Below are positions 17,919-27,329 of a DNA stretch of 64,000 bases, piece after piece. The DNA is from Alkalihalobacillus sp. YIM B00296 (GTDB lineage Bacteria > Bacillota > Bacilli > Bacillales > Fictibacillaceae), in contig NZ_JAIBLJ010000011.1 of assembly GCF_020179385.1 (NCBI RefSeq), positions 1 through 64,000 of the forward strand. The letters run 5' to 3'. The position numbers and the translations under genes were made by a program. Under the pieces are notes generated by a model. That model was not told where the DNA came from. It did no database searches and saw nothing but the letters and a program-made list of their open reading frames with translations. Position 1 is the stretch's first letter, and the number at the start of each line of letters is the position of its first letter.

Positions 17919-19058
17919 TCAGGTCATAAAGTAAACCATTAGACCCTGTATGAAGCCGATGATCCCACCAAGCAATGCTCCTAAATAGGTGATCATCTTC
18001 AACTCCCTTCTTGATATGGATAGGACCATTTCCTCTAACCTCTGAACAGAAAACGTACCGACCTGCTGGCGGACTAACTCTGACAACTGCAGCTTCTCCA
18101 TGATCTTTTCCATGTGGGTCCCTACCCAACCCAATGAACGATCGACGATTTCTGGGATCAGCTCCCTTTCAATTTTAGGGCGATAAGGGTGGATGAACTC
18201 ACTGACGGGCTTTGAAAAGAGCGTTTTAGTGTCTAGCTGCTCAACAGTCCATTCTACCGCTTTTCCTTGCACCTCTCGTAATTTAAACAGGTCGATGAAT
18301 TCCGCCAAAGGGCGTTCTTTAAGCGTATGCCATTCTTTCACCAGAATACGCTCCATCATATGTGCAACCGTATCTTTCTTCAAAATTTTGATCAATTCCG
18401 CCTGGACTTTATCAATCAGGCTTTCATTACCAAGAAACATATTGAGCATGTTACCTAACATGCCCCTTCCAGCTAGAAACTCATCAATCAATTGTTTCAG
18501 CTGCCGTTTTCCTTCAGCACTGATCACAAAATCGACCATCCTGTTTTGAATGAACTTTGTTGTGTCAGGTATGTACGATTCGATACGTCGGTTCACCGGT
18601 TCTGTAATGAGAGACTTGATCGGCTTTTCTTTCAGACGATCGAACTTTCCACGAACCCGATCCTGTATAAAGGTTTTAAGTTTTTCATCAAATTTCTCAT
18701 TGAAATTGTCTTGTTTCAGCAGGTCTGAAGCGAGATCATTGATCGATTTATCCGTTTCAAGCTGTTTACTGACCTCTGATTGAGCCCATTTGACAAGTTC
18801 ATTCTTAAAGTGGGATTGGGCCAATTTCTGCTGCAGTCCTTCTTTTGTGATCAAGTGGTTGACGACCATTTGACCTAATTGGACCGCGAGTTCTTCTCTC
18901 CTTTTCGGTATCAGACCTGGTGTGAAAGGGAGCCTGTAACGTCCGATATATAATGCTTGATAAGGACGGAACAGCATTTTGATCGCTAGTGAATTAGTGA
19001 ACCCCCCGATCGCCGCTCCGATTGCGACCATCATCAAAATAATCATTATGAACTCCAT
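17919..19058 (-). CDS. yheB: YheB, DUF445 membrane protein
   Basis: A 379-residue DUF445 protein: N-terminal transmembrane helix followed by the conserved GGFTNSLAIKMLFRPY and PFTPGLIPKRREELA, a long helical cytoplasmic or peripheral region, and a C-terminal hydrophobic helix (YLGALLGGIIGFIQGLMVYF). B. subtilis YheB (377 residues) is the orthologue; its function is unknown. The frame opens three codons earlier at a TTG; the ATG at 19058 with GGAAGG nine bases upstream is preferred. It is divergent from the yheC-yheD cluster. Confidence 0.88.
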   Translation of the reverse strand: MEFIMIILMMVAIGAAIGGFTNSLAIKMLFRPYQALYIGRYRLPFTPGLIPKRREELAVQLGQMVVNHLITKEGLQQKLAQSHFKNELVKWAQSEVSKQLETDKSINDLASDLLKQDNFNEKFDEKLKTFIQDRVRGKFDRLKEKPIKSLITEPVNRRIESYIPDTTKFIQNRMVDFVISAEGKRQLKQLIDEFLAGRGMLGNMLNMFLGNESLIDKVQAELIKILKKDTVAHMMERILVKEWHTLKERPLAEFIDLFKLREVQGKAVEWTVEQLDTKTLFSKPVSEFIHPYRPKIERELIPEIVDRSLGWVGTHMEKIMEKLQLSELVRQQVGTFSVQRLEEMVLSISRRELKMITYLGALLGGIIGFIQGLMVYFMT

Positions 19059-19177
19059 CAATACCAACCTTCCATACTTATGTCACCGTTTAGCGTGCCT
19101 TACCATAGTATACGATATCCGCACTTGCCTATAAAGAAATCATTGTTTTAACAATAGCAGACGAATGAGGGAGCATC

Positions 19178-20578
19178 ATGGACAAGAAAATGAGCGTTTA
19201 TTTCACAAATGCACAATCATCTTCCTCAAACCCATATATGATCTGGCTAAGTAACCATCTACTTACTTATTTCGGGATTCAAATGAACGAGAAAGTCTGG
19301 GTCAGATACGGAAGTGAACGAATACAAGTCATTTGTAAAGGAAAGATGGATGAAACTTGCTTCACGGTACAGCTCCCCGAGGAGATTCGCTTTGCACACC
19401 ATTTCCCCGAATTTGGCCAATACCATACGCTCACCTACGATCAGCTGTCAAAAGAACTGAGAATAGGACCAATTATTGCTGTGATCACTGAAAAGATCGA
19501 GCATATGGAAAAGCCTTTCGGAAATATCACTGGATTTTCCAAAGAGATCGCCTCCCTATGCCGCGACCACCTTGTGACATTTTATTTATTTTCATTAGAG
19601 GATGTCCTGCCAGATTGTATATTCGGTTACACGATAGAAGACGGAAAACCCGTCCAGAAGGCCTTCCCGTATCCGGACATCATTCATAACCGTATTTCAA
19701 CCCGCTCGGTGGAACGTTCTGAAACATGTGCCCGATTTTTCGAGCATTGTCAAGAGTGGGGAATTCCTTATTTTAATGACCATTTCATAACAAAGTGGGA
19801 TGTATATCGCATATTAGTAGAATGTAATGCTTTGGCTGCTTACTTACCTGAAACCCATAAAGAGATGGATGAGGAAACGTTGAAAAAGCTGATGGCTAGA
19901 CATACCTCCCTCTATTTGAAGCCGAACAACGGCAGAGAAGGAAAAGGAATAATACGGATCAATAAAATGAAAGATGGAAAATTCCGATTGGAGTCATCCT
20001 CAAAGATTGATCCACCGATTCCGCTGCTATCTACTGTAGGTGTATGGAAGTTCATCAATCATTTCGTTCCTTTGGAAGACTACATCACCCAGCAAGGAAT
20101 CCCATTGATCACCCATTCTAACGGAAATGTCGACTTCAGGATCCTCTGTAATCGTAATGAAAAAGGCGATTGGTGTATCACTTCAAGTATCGCAAGGGTC
20201 AGTGATACCCATTCCATCGTTACGAATATGGCCTATGGGGGGCAAGCCCATCCATTATCAGATATGCTTCTAAACCATTTCGAAAGAACGAAAGCTTACC
20301 AGATCAAGGCACTCCTATACGAACTCGCATTAGAAACATCTAAGAGCATAAACATGTTGGCAGATGGTATTTTCGGAGAGTTCGGTATCGATTTTGGTGT
20401 AGATCTGAAGGGACATCCATGGATATTAGAAGTGAATACAAAACCCTCTAAACAGTATTTGTCAGCTCAAAAACAACCTGATATCCGTCCATCTGCACGA
20501 GGAATTTTCCTTTTCGCCAACTATTTATACACAAATTTCAAGACTAACGAGTCACGAAAGGAGTATGATCATGCTTAA
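19178..20578 (+). CDS. yheC: YheC/YheD-type ATP-grasp protein 1 (YheC-like)
   Basis: A 466-residue protein of the YheC/YheD endospore coat-associated family. ATP-grasp features include the lid/phosphate stretch LKPNNGREGKGI (about residue 248) and the Mg-binding EVNTKPS near the C-terminus (WILEVNTKP); between them are the family stretches DFRILCNRN and GEFGIDFGVD. ATP-grasp enzymes join a carboxylate to an amine using ATP; the substrate of YheC/YheD is not established. It starts the cluster of three paralogues, overlapping the next gene by eight bases (ATGCTTAA). It is longer than B. subtilis YheC (about 363). Confidence 0.85.
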   Translation: MDKKMSVYFTNAQSSSSNPYMIWLSNHLLTYFGIQMNEKVWVRYGSERIQVICKGKMDETCFTVQLPEEIRFAHHFPEFGQYHTLTYDQLSKELRIGPIIAVITEKIEHMEKPFGNITGFSKEIASLCRDHLVTFYLFSLEDVLPDCIFGYTIEDGKPVQKAFPYPDIIHNRISTRSVERSETCARFFEHCQEWGIPYFNDHFITKWDVYRILVECNALAAYLPETHKEMDEETLKKLMARHTSLYLKPNNGREGKGIIRINKMKDGKFRLESSSKIDPPIPLLSTVGVWKFINHFVPLEDYITQQGIPLITHSNGNVDFRILCNRNEKGDWCITSSIARVSDTHSIVTNMAYGGQAHPLSDMLLNHFERTKAYQIKALLYELALETSKSINMLADGIFGEFGIDFGVDLKGHPWILEVNTKPSKQYLSAQKQPDIRPSARGIFLFANYLYTNFKTNESRKEYDHA

Positions 20579-21944
20579 CCCTCAATCGGTTCCTATTATC
20601 GAAGAGCAGCAGGTTATCATCTATACCCCATTCAGCCTTTTTCAGCAGTGGGTAAAGAACCGCTCTTTCCCTGCAAAAGTCATGTATGGCCAGCGGCAAA
20701 TTCCTGTTACTTTTCAGCCCAATCCTGATCGGAAAGAACACTTCATGATTTCAACAGCACTTTGTAAGAAGTTGAATTTACTTAAAGATCAGCAGCACCA
20801 TATTCATGATTCGTATGATACCTTGCACATCGGCCCAGTCGTCGGTATTTTTACTGCCGGATTCACCGGTGGCACCTATAAACCGATAGGCGAACGATCG
20901 TCCATGTTCGCAAAACTCCTTTCAGAAGCCAAGAAGCTCGGCGTTACTGCCTATGTATTCGGTACACATCATATCAATTGGGAAGAAAAGCAGATTAACG
21001 GTTACCTTTATGATCAGTCAGGATGGCGTCAACACCATCTTCCTTTACCGAATATCGTTTATGATCGGCTTCCGAATCGGCGGATCGAAGGGTTGAGTTC
21101 TATACTCGATACGAAAACGAGACTGGAACAGGAGCCATACCTGCTTTGGTTCAATCCCGGATTTTTCGATAAATGGTCTGTGCATGAAATGTTGGCAAAT
21201 GACAAACCTGTGCAACATTATTTACCCGAGACTGTTAAAGATCCGACCAAGGATCAAATCGAGGAATTACTCTACCGTTATAAGAATGTTTATATAAAAC
21301 CTACCAATGGCAGCCTAGGGATCGGTATCCAACAAATCCTCAAAAGAAGAAAAGATTCCAGCTACTATTGTAAATTTCGTACAAACGGGCAAAATCGTTT
21401 ACGTCGATATAGTACTTTGAAAAGATTACTACGCCAGCAATTTCCGAATGGACTTGATGGTTACATGGCACAACGTGGAATCAATCTTGTGAGTTGGAAC
21501 GGAAAACCGATCGATTTCAGAGTCCATACGAACCGGAACCGATATGGCCATTGGGAAGTGAGTGCCCTGGCTGCTAAGCTTGCAGGAACCGGTAGTGTCA
21601 CAACCCACGTAACGAGTGGCGGTAAAGTCCTTACTTTGCAAGATATCGTCAATGAACTGGGAAAATCCAAGTCCATCACGGAGGATATGAAGCGTGCAGT
21701 ATTGCAATTAAGTGAAACCTTGACAGAGAATATGGCTGGAATCGTCGGGGAAATCGGATATGATCTAGGTATCGATACGTCAGGTTCGGTTTGGTTGTTT
21801 GAAGCGAATGCCAAGCCGGGACGCAGTATTTTCAGCCATCCGAATTTGAGTGTATATGATATGAAGACTTCTGCCCTTCCATTCGAATTCTCCATTTATC
21901 TGTATGAACAACTTATCCAGAGACAGGTTGCCATTAAGAAATGA
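20571..21944 (+). CDS. yheD: YheC/YheD-type ATP-grasp protein 2 (YheD-like)
   Basis: A 457-residue paralogue of its two neighbours, with IVYDRLPNRRIE, IKPTNGSLGIGI (phosphate-binding region), DFRVHTNRN, GEIGYDLGID and the metal-binding FEANAKPGR. Length matches B. subtilis YheD (453). The frame offers an ATG two codons earlier (20565) directly against GGAG; the ATG at 20571 has AAAGGAG at seven bases. The next gene begins inside its last codons (ATGA). It is presumably expressed in the mother cell during sporulation and located in the coat; I cannot see a sigma-E or sigma-K promoter with confidence. Confidence 0.87.
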   Translation: MLNPQSVPIIEEQQVIIYTPFSLFQQWVKNRSFPAKVMYGQRQIPVTFQPNPDRKEHFMISTALCKKLNLLKDQQHHIHDSYDTLHIGPVVGIFTAGFTGGTYKPIGERSSMFAKLLSEAKKLGVTAYVFGTHHINWEEKQINGYLYDQSGWRQHHLPLPNIVYDRLPNRRIEGLSSILDTKTRLEQEPYLLWFNPGFFDKWSVHEMLANDKPVQHYLPETVKDPTKDQIEELLYRYKNVYIKPTNGSLGIGIQQILKRRKDSSYYCKFRTNGQNRLRRYSTLKRLLRQQFPNGLDGYMAQRGINLVSWNGKPIDFRVHTNRNRYGHWEVSALAAKLAGTGSVTTHVTSGGKVLTLQDIVNELGKSKSITEDMKRAVLQLSETLTENMAGIVGEIGYDLGIDTSGSVWLFEANAKPGRSIFSHPNLSVYDMKTSALPFEFSIYLYEQLIQRQVAIKK

Positions 21945-23158
21945 TCCGGATCAGCTGGGACATCGACTCAAAAAGCTGGTACCATCATGAACCAAACGAA
22001 GTGGTCGTATGGGGAGCTGCAGATGATCCCCTCCCCTTTACACCATGTTTAAACAATGGCTCGAGCTTTACTCTAAACAAAAATGAATTCAACAAAGCCG
22101 GCCCGATCATCGGAATATTGGCATCATCTGATAAAAACCTATCCTTTATTGGTAATACCGATACATTTATCCGATTGACCCGGTATGTAACCAGGAAGGG
22201 TGGCTTAGCAGTCGTTTTTACACCCATGGATGTTTCCATTTCATCGATTTACGGCTATACCTTAAGTTCAGGTGATCGGAAGTGGGAACGGATAAGTATC
22301 CCGCCTCCTGACTTTGTCTATAACAGGATTCCTTATCAAAAAGACGAATCCAGCAAGGAGTTCCAATGCTTTATTGAATGGTTGGATGGCTACTCCATCC
22401 CCTACTTCAATCACTGCTTTTTTTCAAAGTGGCAAACTTACTTGATTATGAACGATAACTCCTATTTGCAGCGTTTTTTGCCTGAAACAAAGCGTCTTTC
22501 TTCAAAAAGACAGCTTAGAGACTTTCTGAAGGAACATAAGCAAATTATGTTCAAGCCTTGCGCAAAATCAAAGGGTGAGGGTATTTTCTCTTTAAAATAT
22601 AACCGCGATGGAAGTCTTCTATATCAATCGAATAATGGAACTGTTTATACAGACCTTGATCAATTATGGTCCATCATACACTCCAGAAAAGACTTGATTA
22701 TACAGCGATATGTGAAAAGGACACAGTATCAAGCAAGACCGTTCGATTATCGTATTCTTGTCCAAAGACTAGAGGAAGATTGGCATGTAACAGGTTATGG
22801 CATACGGTGTGCAGGCCGGGACCAGTTGACTACACACGTTCCATCAGGCGGAAAATTACTTCCTGCTGAGACAGCACCCCTTGATATGAAAATCATTCAA
22901 AAAATAGGCTTTGAAATAGGGAAAACACTGGATCATGCCTTTGGTCCAGTAGGTGAGTTTTCAATCGATCTCGGTGTAGATTTAAAAAATCGCTATTGGA
23001 TTTTTGAGGTCAATTCGAAACCGATGGTGTTTGATGAGATCGACATCCAAAACAAATCCATTGAGCGTTGGTATCAGCAAATATTATCGTTGACCGGTTT
23101 TGCTACTTCTGACATAAAGGAACGCTCCCACACTCATACTATTGGAAAAGGAGGATGA
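21941..23158 (+). CDS. YheC/YheD-type ATP-grasp protein 3
   Basis: A 405-residue third paralogue: DFVYNRIPYQ, FKPCAKSKGEGI, DYRILVQRL, GEFSIDLGVD and IFEVNSKPM. The metal-binding Glu and Asn are kept, so it should be active. It overlaps the previous stop by four bases (ATGA) and has no clear ribosome binding site, so translation is probably coupled. B. subtilis has only yheC and yheD at this locus, so this is an extra copy. The N-terminal domain is shorter than in the two upstream paralogues. Its last codons hold the AAAGGAGG ribosome binding site for the small downstream gene. Confidence 0.83.
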   Translation: MIRISWDIDSKSWYHHEPNEVVVWGAADDPLPFTPCLNNGSSFTLNKNEFNKAGPIIGILASSDKNLSFIGNTDTFIRLTRYVTRKGGLAVVFTPMDVSISSIYGYTLSSGDRKWERISIPPPDFVYNRIPYQKDESSKEFQCFIEWLDGYSIPYFNHCFFSKWQTYLIMNDNSYLQRFLPETKRLSSKRQLRDFLKEHKQIMFKPCAKSKGEGIFSLKYNRDGSLLYQSNNGTVYTDLDQLWSIIHSRKDLIIQRYVKRTQYQARPFDYRILVQRLEEDWHVTGYGIRCAGRDQLTTHVPSGGKLLPAETAPLDMKIIQKIGFEIGKTLDHAFGPVGEFSIDLGVDLKNRYWIFEVNSKPMVFDEIDIQNKSIERWYQQILSLTGFATSDIKERSHTHTIGKGG

Positions 23159-23161
23159 ATG

Positions 23162-23353
23162 ATGACTGAAAAAGGTTCACAATACGAAGGAAGAGATCGG
23201 GCTCATATGGATGTCGATCGGATGATCAATGAAGGGATGGCCGGTGGAACGGTCATCAACCGACATGATCCAGAACAAATCGATGAAAGCCGGCCGCTGA
23301 TTAAAGAAGAGCCACCTGTTGAATATAAGAAGAAAAACAAGGATAAACACTGA
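23162..23353 (+). CDS. Small charged protein of unknown function, end of yheCD cluster
   Basis: A 63-residue protein without Cys or hydrophobic segments, dominated by Asp, Glu, Arg and Lys. Visible pieces are YEGRDRAHMDVDRMINEGM, GGTVINRH and an acidic/Pro segment EEPPVEY before a Lys-rich tail. AAAGGAGG of its ribosome binding site lies inside the end of the upstream ATP-grasp gene; the second ATG (23162) is at seven bases and preferred over 23159. I do not recognise a family. Position directly behind three ATP-grasp genes makes it a possible spore coat component or modification substrate; this is inference. Confidence 0.7.
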   Translation: MTEKGSQYEGRDRAHMDVDRMINEGMAGGTVINRHDPEQIDESRPLIKEEPPVEYKKKNKDKH

Positions 23354-23375
23354 TTTATACGTGCGTTTATCGAGT

Positions 23376-23488
23376 GGGGCTGTCCTATAAGTGTCTGACT
23401 CTCACCATTCACGGACAACATTTCGAGAAAATTTTCTTGCAAACTGTTGTGTTGGCGGTGTCTGACACGATTGTTTTGGGACAACCCC
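23376..23488 (+). repeat. Palindromic GGGGCTGTCC element, copy 2
   Basis: Begins GGGGCTGTCCTATAAGTGTC and ends GATTGTTTTGGGACAACCCC. It aligns along its whole length with the inverted copy at 11694-11813. Terminal and inner arms (GTGTCTGAC / GTCTGACAC) are inverted repeats, so the element can form one long branched hairpin. Confidence 0.8.
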
Positions 23489-23560
23489 ATTTTCCTTTCA
23501 ACCTGATTGAATTGAATTGTTATAATGAATGTACGACTAATCTGAAGGGAATCAACGTTC

Positions 23561-24451
23561 ATGTCTGATATCAAAAAATTGCAGAAGATATTCGGTAAAA
23601 AAACGTTTGTGCGAGCAACTGACATAGAAGACTCTGAACACTATACTTGGTACCGCACCTCTGAAGGTGAAGAAATCGGGATAGATCTGGACACTTTATC
23701 AAGCGATTCAGAAAGATTGCTTGAAGTTTTTCTGACCCCATTATCGAAACGTCCTATCCAGGAAGATGAAAGGCAACTAGCCTGGTATGAAATGCTCTAT
23801 AATAACCGTACTCCTGATTCCAACCATAATTTCGAGTCGGGACGTTTTTTACATTTCAGTATCCGTAGCCAGGATGTTGAACATGATTTATTTGTCGAAG
23901 CCTTTCAAAACATGCTGTCTGAGAAGGTTGTCCCTGTCTGGAAAGACCGATATACAGGTGTATTTATGGAGCCCGCTTCTGAGACTCATGCTTCGATCGA
24001 TCAGTTGGTTGAACTCCTTGACTCCATTGAGAGTGATTTTTATATGAAATCAACCCTGTTCATCGGTTCGACATTCACTAATATAACCGACGCGAAGCAG
24101 CAATTCGATAAAGAATCCACCTTTTATAAATTTGCAGCCGACCATCCACAGAGCAAACGAATACATACACTTTCCAGCGTTTTTCCGCTGGTCCTCCTCC
24201 ATCAATCACAAAAAGAGGATACCCGTTATATATATGAAAAGATCCTAAGTCAAGTGGAACCTGAACTTTTAAAAACAGTCAAAACCCTGCTTGATTGTAA
24301 TTTGAACCATACACTTGCAGCCAAAAAACTATTCATTCATCGGAACAGTCTCCAGTATCGAATGGAAAAGTTCGCCGACCTTACAGGACTGGATCCGAAG
24401 GTATTCGAGGATGCTGTCACAATCCATTTACTTCTTTCCATGGAAGAGTAA
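23561..24451 (+). CDS. PucR-type helix-turn-helix regulator (YxkF-like)
   Basis: A 296-residue protein. The C-terminal 60 residues are the PucR/CdaR-type HTH domain: LDCNLNHTLAAKKLFIHRNSL... with the recognition helix HRNSLQYRMEK. The N-terminal 200 residues are a divergent GGDEF-like/ligand domain without recognisable catalytic motifs. In B. subtilis yxkF, a regulator of this type, lies directly upstream of msmX, and the same order is seen here with a gap of 128 bases. It may sense a metabolite and control nearby carbohydrate genes; ligand unknown. Confidence 0.78.
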   Translation: MSDIKKLQKIFGKKTFVRATDIEDSEHYTWYRTSEGEEIGIDLDTLSSDSERLLEVFLTPLSKRPIQEDERQLAWYEMLYNNRTPDSNHNFESGRFLHFSIRSQDVEHDLFVEAFQNMLSEKVVPVWKDRYTGVFMEPASETHASIDQLVELLDSIESDFYMKSTLFIGSTFTNITDAKQQFDKESTFYKFAADHPQSKRIHTLSSVFPLVLLHQSQKEDTRYIYEKILSQVEPELLKTVKTLLDCNLNHTLAAKKLFIHRNSLQYRMEKFADLTGLDPKVFEDAVTIHLLLSMEE

Positions 24452-24547
24452 GTAAATATTTGTACAAATCGCCTAATCAACTTTTTATTTTTTGTGCATC
24501 CCTCCAATTTACGTTTTTCCCAAATAAGTCTACACTTGTATGTATTA

Positions 24548-24562
24548 AAGAAAACGTTTTCA
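24548..24562 (+). promoter_or_regulatory. Candidate cre site upstream of msmX
   Basis: The sequence AAGAAAACGTTTTCA centres on a perfect GAAAACGTTTTC palindrome and differs from the CcpA cre consensus WTGNAARCGNWWWCA at one position. It is 18 bases before the msmX start codon, a position where CcpA would block transcription or elongation. No experiment supports it. Confidence 0.4.
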
Positions 24563-24579
24563 AGAGAGGGGCTCGCAAA

Positions 24580-25680
24580 ATGGCAGAAATCCAATTGAAG
24601 AATATCGTCAAGGAATACGACAACAAAGTGACCGCAGTACAAGACTTCAACCTGAATATCAAAGACAAAGAATTCATCGTGTTCGTCGGTCCATCCGGAT
24701 GTGGGAAATCAACAACACTCCGTATGATCGCTGGTTTAGAAGAAATATCGGATGGGGACCTTTATATCGGGGAAAAGCGCGTAAACGATGTTGCTCCTAA
24801 GGACAGGGATATCGCGATGGTTTTCCAAAACTATGCCTTATATCCTCATATGAATGTTTATGATAATATGGCTTTCGGCTTAAAACTTCGTAAGTTTGAC
24901 AAAAAGGAAATGGACAAGCGTGTAAAAGATGCTGCTCGTATTTTAGGGCTTGAACAATATTTGGATCGAAAACCTAAAGCACTTTCAGGTGGTCAGCGTC
25001 AGCGTGTCGCACTTGGTCGTGCAATCGTCCGTGACCCTCAAGTTTTCTTGATGGATGAACCACTCTCCAACCTGGATGCAAAACTCCGTGTCCAAATGCG
25101 TGCAGAGATCACAAAGCTCCACCAACGCCTACAAACGACAACGATCTATGTAACCCATGATCAGACCGAAGCAATGACGATGGCAACTCGAATCGTTGTC
25201 ATGAAAGATGGCGTCATCCAGCAGCTCGGAACACCTAAGCAAGTCTATGATACACCGGACAACGTATTCGTTGGTGGTTTCATCGGCTCTCCTTCAATGA
25301 ACTTCCTGCATGGCAAGCTTCAGGACGATACATTCGTGATGGACAATATCAAAATCAATGTTCCTGAAGGAAAGATGAAACTTTTACGTGAAAAAGGATA
25401 TGCTGGGAAAGAAGTCATCCTCGGGATCCGTCCAGAAGACATCCATGATGAACCCGTTTTCACCGAAGCCTCCATAGGTTCGAATATTACAGCAGCGATC
25501 GATGTTGCAGAACTTATGGGTGCTGAGACCTACCTTTACTCTACGGTTGCGGGCCAAAGCTTCATAGCACGTGTCGACTCTCGTTCCGATATCCAAAACG
25601 GACAAAAGCTTGAACTTGCTTTTGACATGAACAAATGTCATTTCTTCGATCAACAAACAGAAAGCAGAATCCGTGATTAA
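24580..25680 (+). CDS. msmX: MsmX, multi-sugar ABC importer ATPase
   Basis: A 366-residue ATPase with Walker A GPSGCGKST (residues 37-45), Q-loop, signature LSGGQRQRVALGRAI, Walker B VFLMDEPLSNLDAKLR, switch His in YVTHDQTEAMT and the C-terminal OB-fold regulatory domain seen in MalK/UgpC-type subunits. B. subtilis MsmX (365 residues) energises several sugar importers in trans, and no sugar permease is present here, in keeping with a shared ATPase. The open frame extends to 24460, but GAGAGGGG just upstream and family N-terminus MAEIQLKNI fix the ATG at 24580. Confidence 0.95.
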   Translation: MAEIQLKNIVKEYDNKVTAVQDFNLNIKDKEFIVFVGPSGCGKSTTLRMIAGLEEISDGDLYIGEKRVNDVAPKDRDIAMVFQNYALYPHMNVYDNMAFGLKLRKFDKKEMDKRVKDAARILGLEQYLDRKPKALSGGQRQRVALGRAIVRDPQVFLMDEPLSNLDAKLRVQMRAEITKLHQRLQTTTIYVTHDQTEAMTMATRIVVMKDGVIQQLGTPKQVYDTPDNVFVGGFIGSPSMNFLHGKLQDDTFVMDNIKINVPEGKMKLLREKGYAGKEVILGIRPEDIHDEPVFTEASIGSNITAAIDVAELMGAETYLYSTVAGQSFIARVDSRSDIQNGQKLELAFDMNKCHFFDQQTESRIRD

Positions 25681-25694
25681 TCCCGAAAAAAATC

Positions 25695-25733
25695 AAACAC
25701 CATCTGAGTATTCATTACCGGATGGTGTTTTTA
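25695..25733 (+). terminator. Terminator after msmX
   Basis: Stem AACACCATC / GATGGTGTT with a 16-base loop followed by a short T run (TTTTTATAT), starting about 15 bases past the msmX stop. Confidence 0.75.
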
Positions 25734-25894
25734 TATTTGATTTGAAATTAAGCTTGCATCATGGTTCAAGCAAAAATGTATTATACTACATAATGATTGA
25801 CTTCCCTGGAATATCTTATTAGAATATAGATTATGAATCGCAGTTATCCTATGAATTTAATCGGGATTAAATAACATAAAAGGGAGAAATATAC

Positions 25895-26680
25895 ATGAAA
25901 CGTAAATATTTTTTTCTTTCATTGTTGACCGCCTTGATGCTGAGTGTGGTAACCGCATGCGGGGCATCTGACGACAATGGGGAAAGTACAGGTAAAGACG
26001 AACGTGAAGTGTTAAAGATCGGTACGGAAGCAACCTACCCACCATTCAGTTACCGTGATGCTGAGTCGAATGAAGTGACTGGGTACGACGTAGAGATTGC
26101 TCGTGAAGTCGCAAAGCGAATCGGTATGAAACCTGAATTTATCCCTACCGAATGGAAGGGAATGTTCTCTTCTTTAGACTCCAAACGCTTTGATATGGTA
26201 GCCAACCAAGTGACGATCACTGACGAGCGAAAAGAAAAATACGCTTTCTCTGAGCATTATACGAGATCAGGCGGCCAAGTCATCGTCCATGAAAGCAATG
26301 ATGAGATCAAAGGGATTGAAGACTTGAAAGGAAAGACCGTCGGTACGACACAAGGAAGCAATTATGCAGAAGCGGCTGAAGAAGCTGGTGCTAAAATCAA
26401 ATACTATAAAGGGATTGCCCAGGTCCTTGCTGACTTGAACGTCAAACGTATCGATGCAGCATTGAATGACAGACTTTTCATCCAACAAGAGTTGAAGGGC
26501 AGCAATTATGAAGTGAAAGTTGTCGGTGATCCATTCAATGAAAATGAAATGGCTTTCGCTTTCCGCAAAGACCAGGAAGACCTTATCGAACAAGTGAATA
26601 GTGCGTTGAAGGAAATGAAAGAAGACGGCACCATCGCTGAAATCTCCGAAAAATATTTTGGGGAAGATGTAAGTGAATAA
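25895..26680 (+). CDS. Polar amino acid ABC transporter substrate-binding lipoprotein
   Basis: A 261-residue extracytoplasmic binding protein. It has a lipoprotein signal (hydrophobic stretch to VTAC, Cys about residue 22), an acidic linker, and a type-II binding fold with GTEATYPPFSY, TGYDVEIAREVA and KTVGTTQGSNYAE. It resembles the polar amino acid/cystine binders TcyA, TcyJ and YxeM. It would be anchored outside the membrane and deliver an amino acid to the permease encoded next. It overlaps the permease start by eight bases. An imperfect inverted repeat (ATCC...GGAT near 25845) lies before it; a CymR-type role is only a guess. Confidence 0.87.
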   Translation: MKRKYFFLSLLTALMLSVVTACGASDDNGESTGKDEREVLKIGTEATYPPFSYRDAESNEVTGYDVEIAREVAKRIGMKPEFIPTEWKGMFSSLDSKRFDMVANQVTITDERKEKYAFSEHYTRSGGQVIVHESNDEIKGIEDLKGKTVGTTQGSNYAEAAEEAGAKIKYYKGIAQVLADLNVKRIDAALNDRLFIQQELKGSNYEVKVVGDPFNENEMAFAFRKDQEDLIEQVNSALKEMKEDGTIAEISEKYFGEDVSE

Positions 26681-27329
26681 AGAAACCTTAGATCTGATGA
26701 TTAACTCCCTCCCGTTCCTGCTGGAGGGAGTTAAAATTACTGTCATGTTGAGTGTCATTGCCATCTTTGCATCTTTAGCGTTAGGTTTGGTGATCGTTTT
26801 ATTCCGGATTTCGAACTCAAAGATCCTTTCTGGATTTGCACGCTTTTATGTATCTTTTTTCCGGGGCACCCCCCTACTGACACAGCTCCTTGTCATCTAT
26901 TTCGGTTTGACATGGCTATATGCCTTTACGGGCTGGCAGGCGGCAATACTAGGGTTGACGCTCCATTTCAGCGCCTATATATCTGAGTCTTATCGTGCTT
27001 CTATCCTTTCAATCTCGAAAGGCCAATGGGAGGCAGGTTATTCTTTAGGCATGAGCACGGCTCAGGTTTTGAAAGAAGTCATTCTTCCCCAGGCATGGAG
27101 AAGATCGATCCCACCTGTTTGGAATTCGCTTATCGACATCGTGAAGGCTTCTTCTCTAGCTTCAGTCCTTGCAGTTGATGAACTGACAGGACGAGCGGAA
27201 CAGATTGCAGCTTCAAACTTGGTCGTATTCTGGATTTTCCTTGAAATCCTATTTATGTATTGGGCTTTGACGACCATCTTAAGTTCCATACAGACTTACC
27301 TTGAGCGAAAGCTGAGGGTGAGTGCCTGA
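26673..27329 (+). CDS. Polar amino acid ABC transporter permease
   Basis: A 218-residue permease with about five hydrophobic segments. The EAA loop is SLGMSTAQVLKEVILPQAWRR (about residues 125-145), typical of HisM/GlnP-type permeases, and FRGTPLLTQLLVIYFGL is the standard N-terminal family stretch. GTG start at 26673 overlaps the binding protein stop. A transporter of this kind needs an ATPase, usually next in the operon, but a terminator follows within two bases of the stop, so an ATPase must come from elsewhere on the chromosome. Confidence 0.88.
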   Translation: MNKETLDLMINSLPFLLEGVKITVMLSVIAIFASLALGLVIVLFRISNSKILSGFARFYVSFFRGTPLLTQLLVIYFGLTWLYAFTGWQAAILGLTLHFSAYISESYRASILSISKGQWEAGYSLGMSTAQVLKEVILPQAWRRSIPPVWNSLIDIVKASSLASVLAVDELTGRAEQIAASNLVVFWIFLEILFMYWALTTILSSIQTYLERKLRVSA

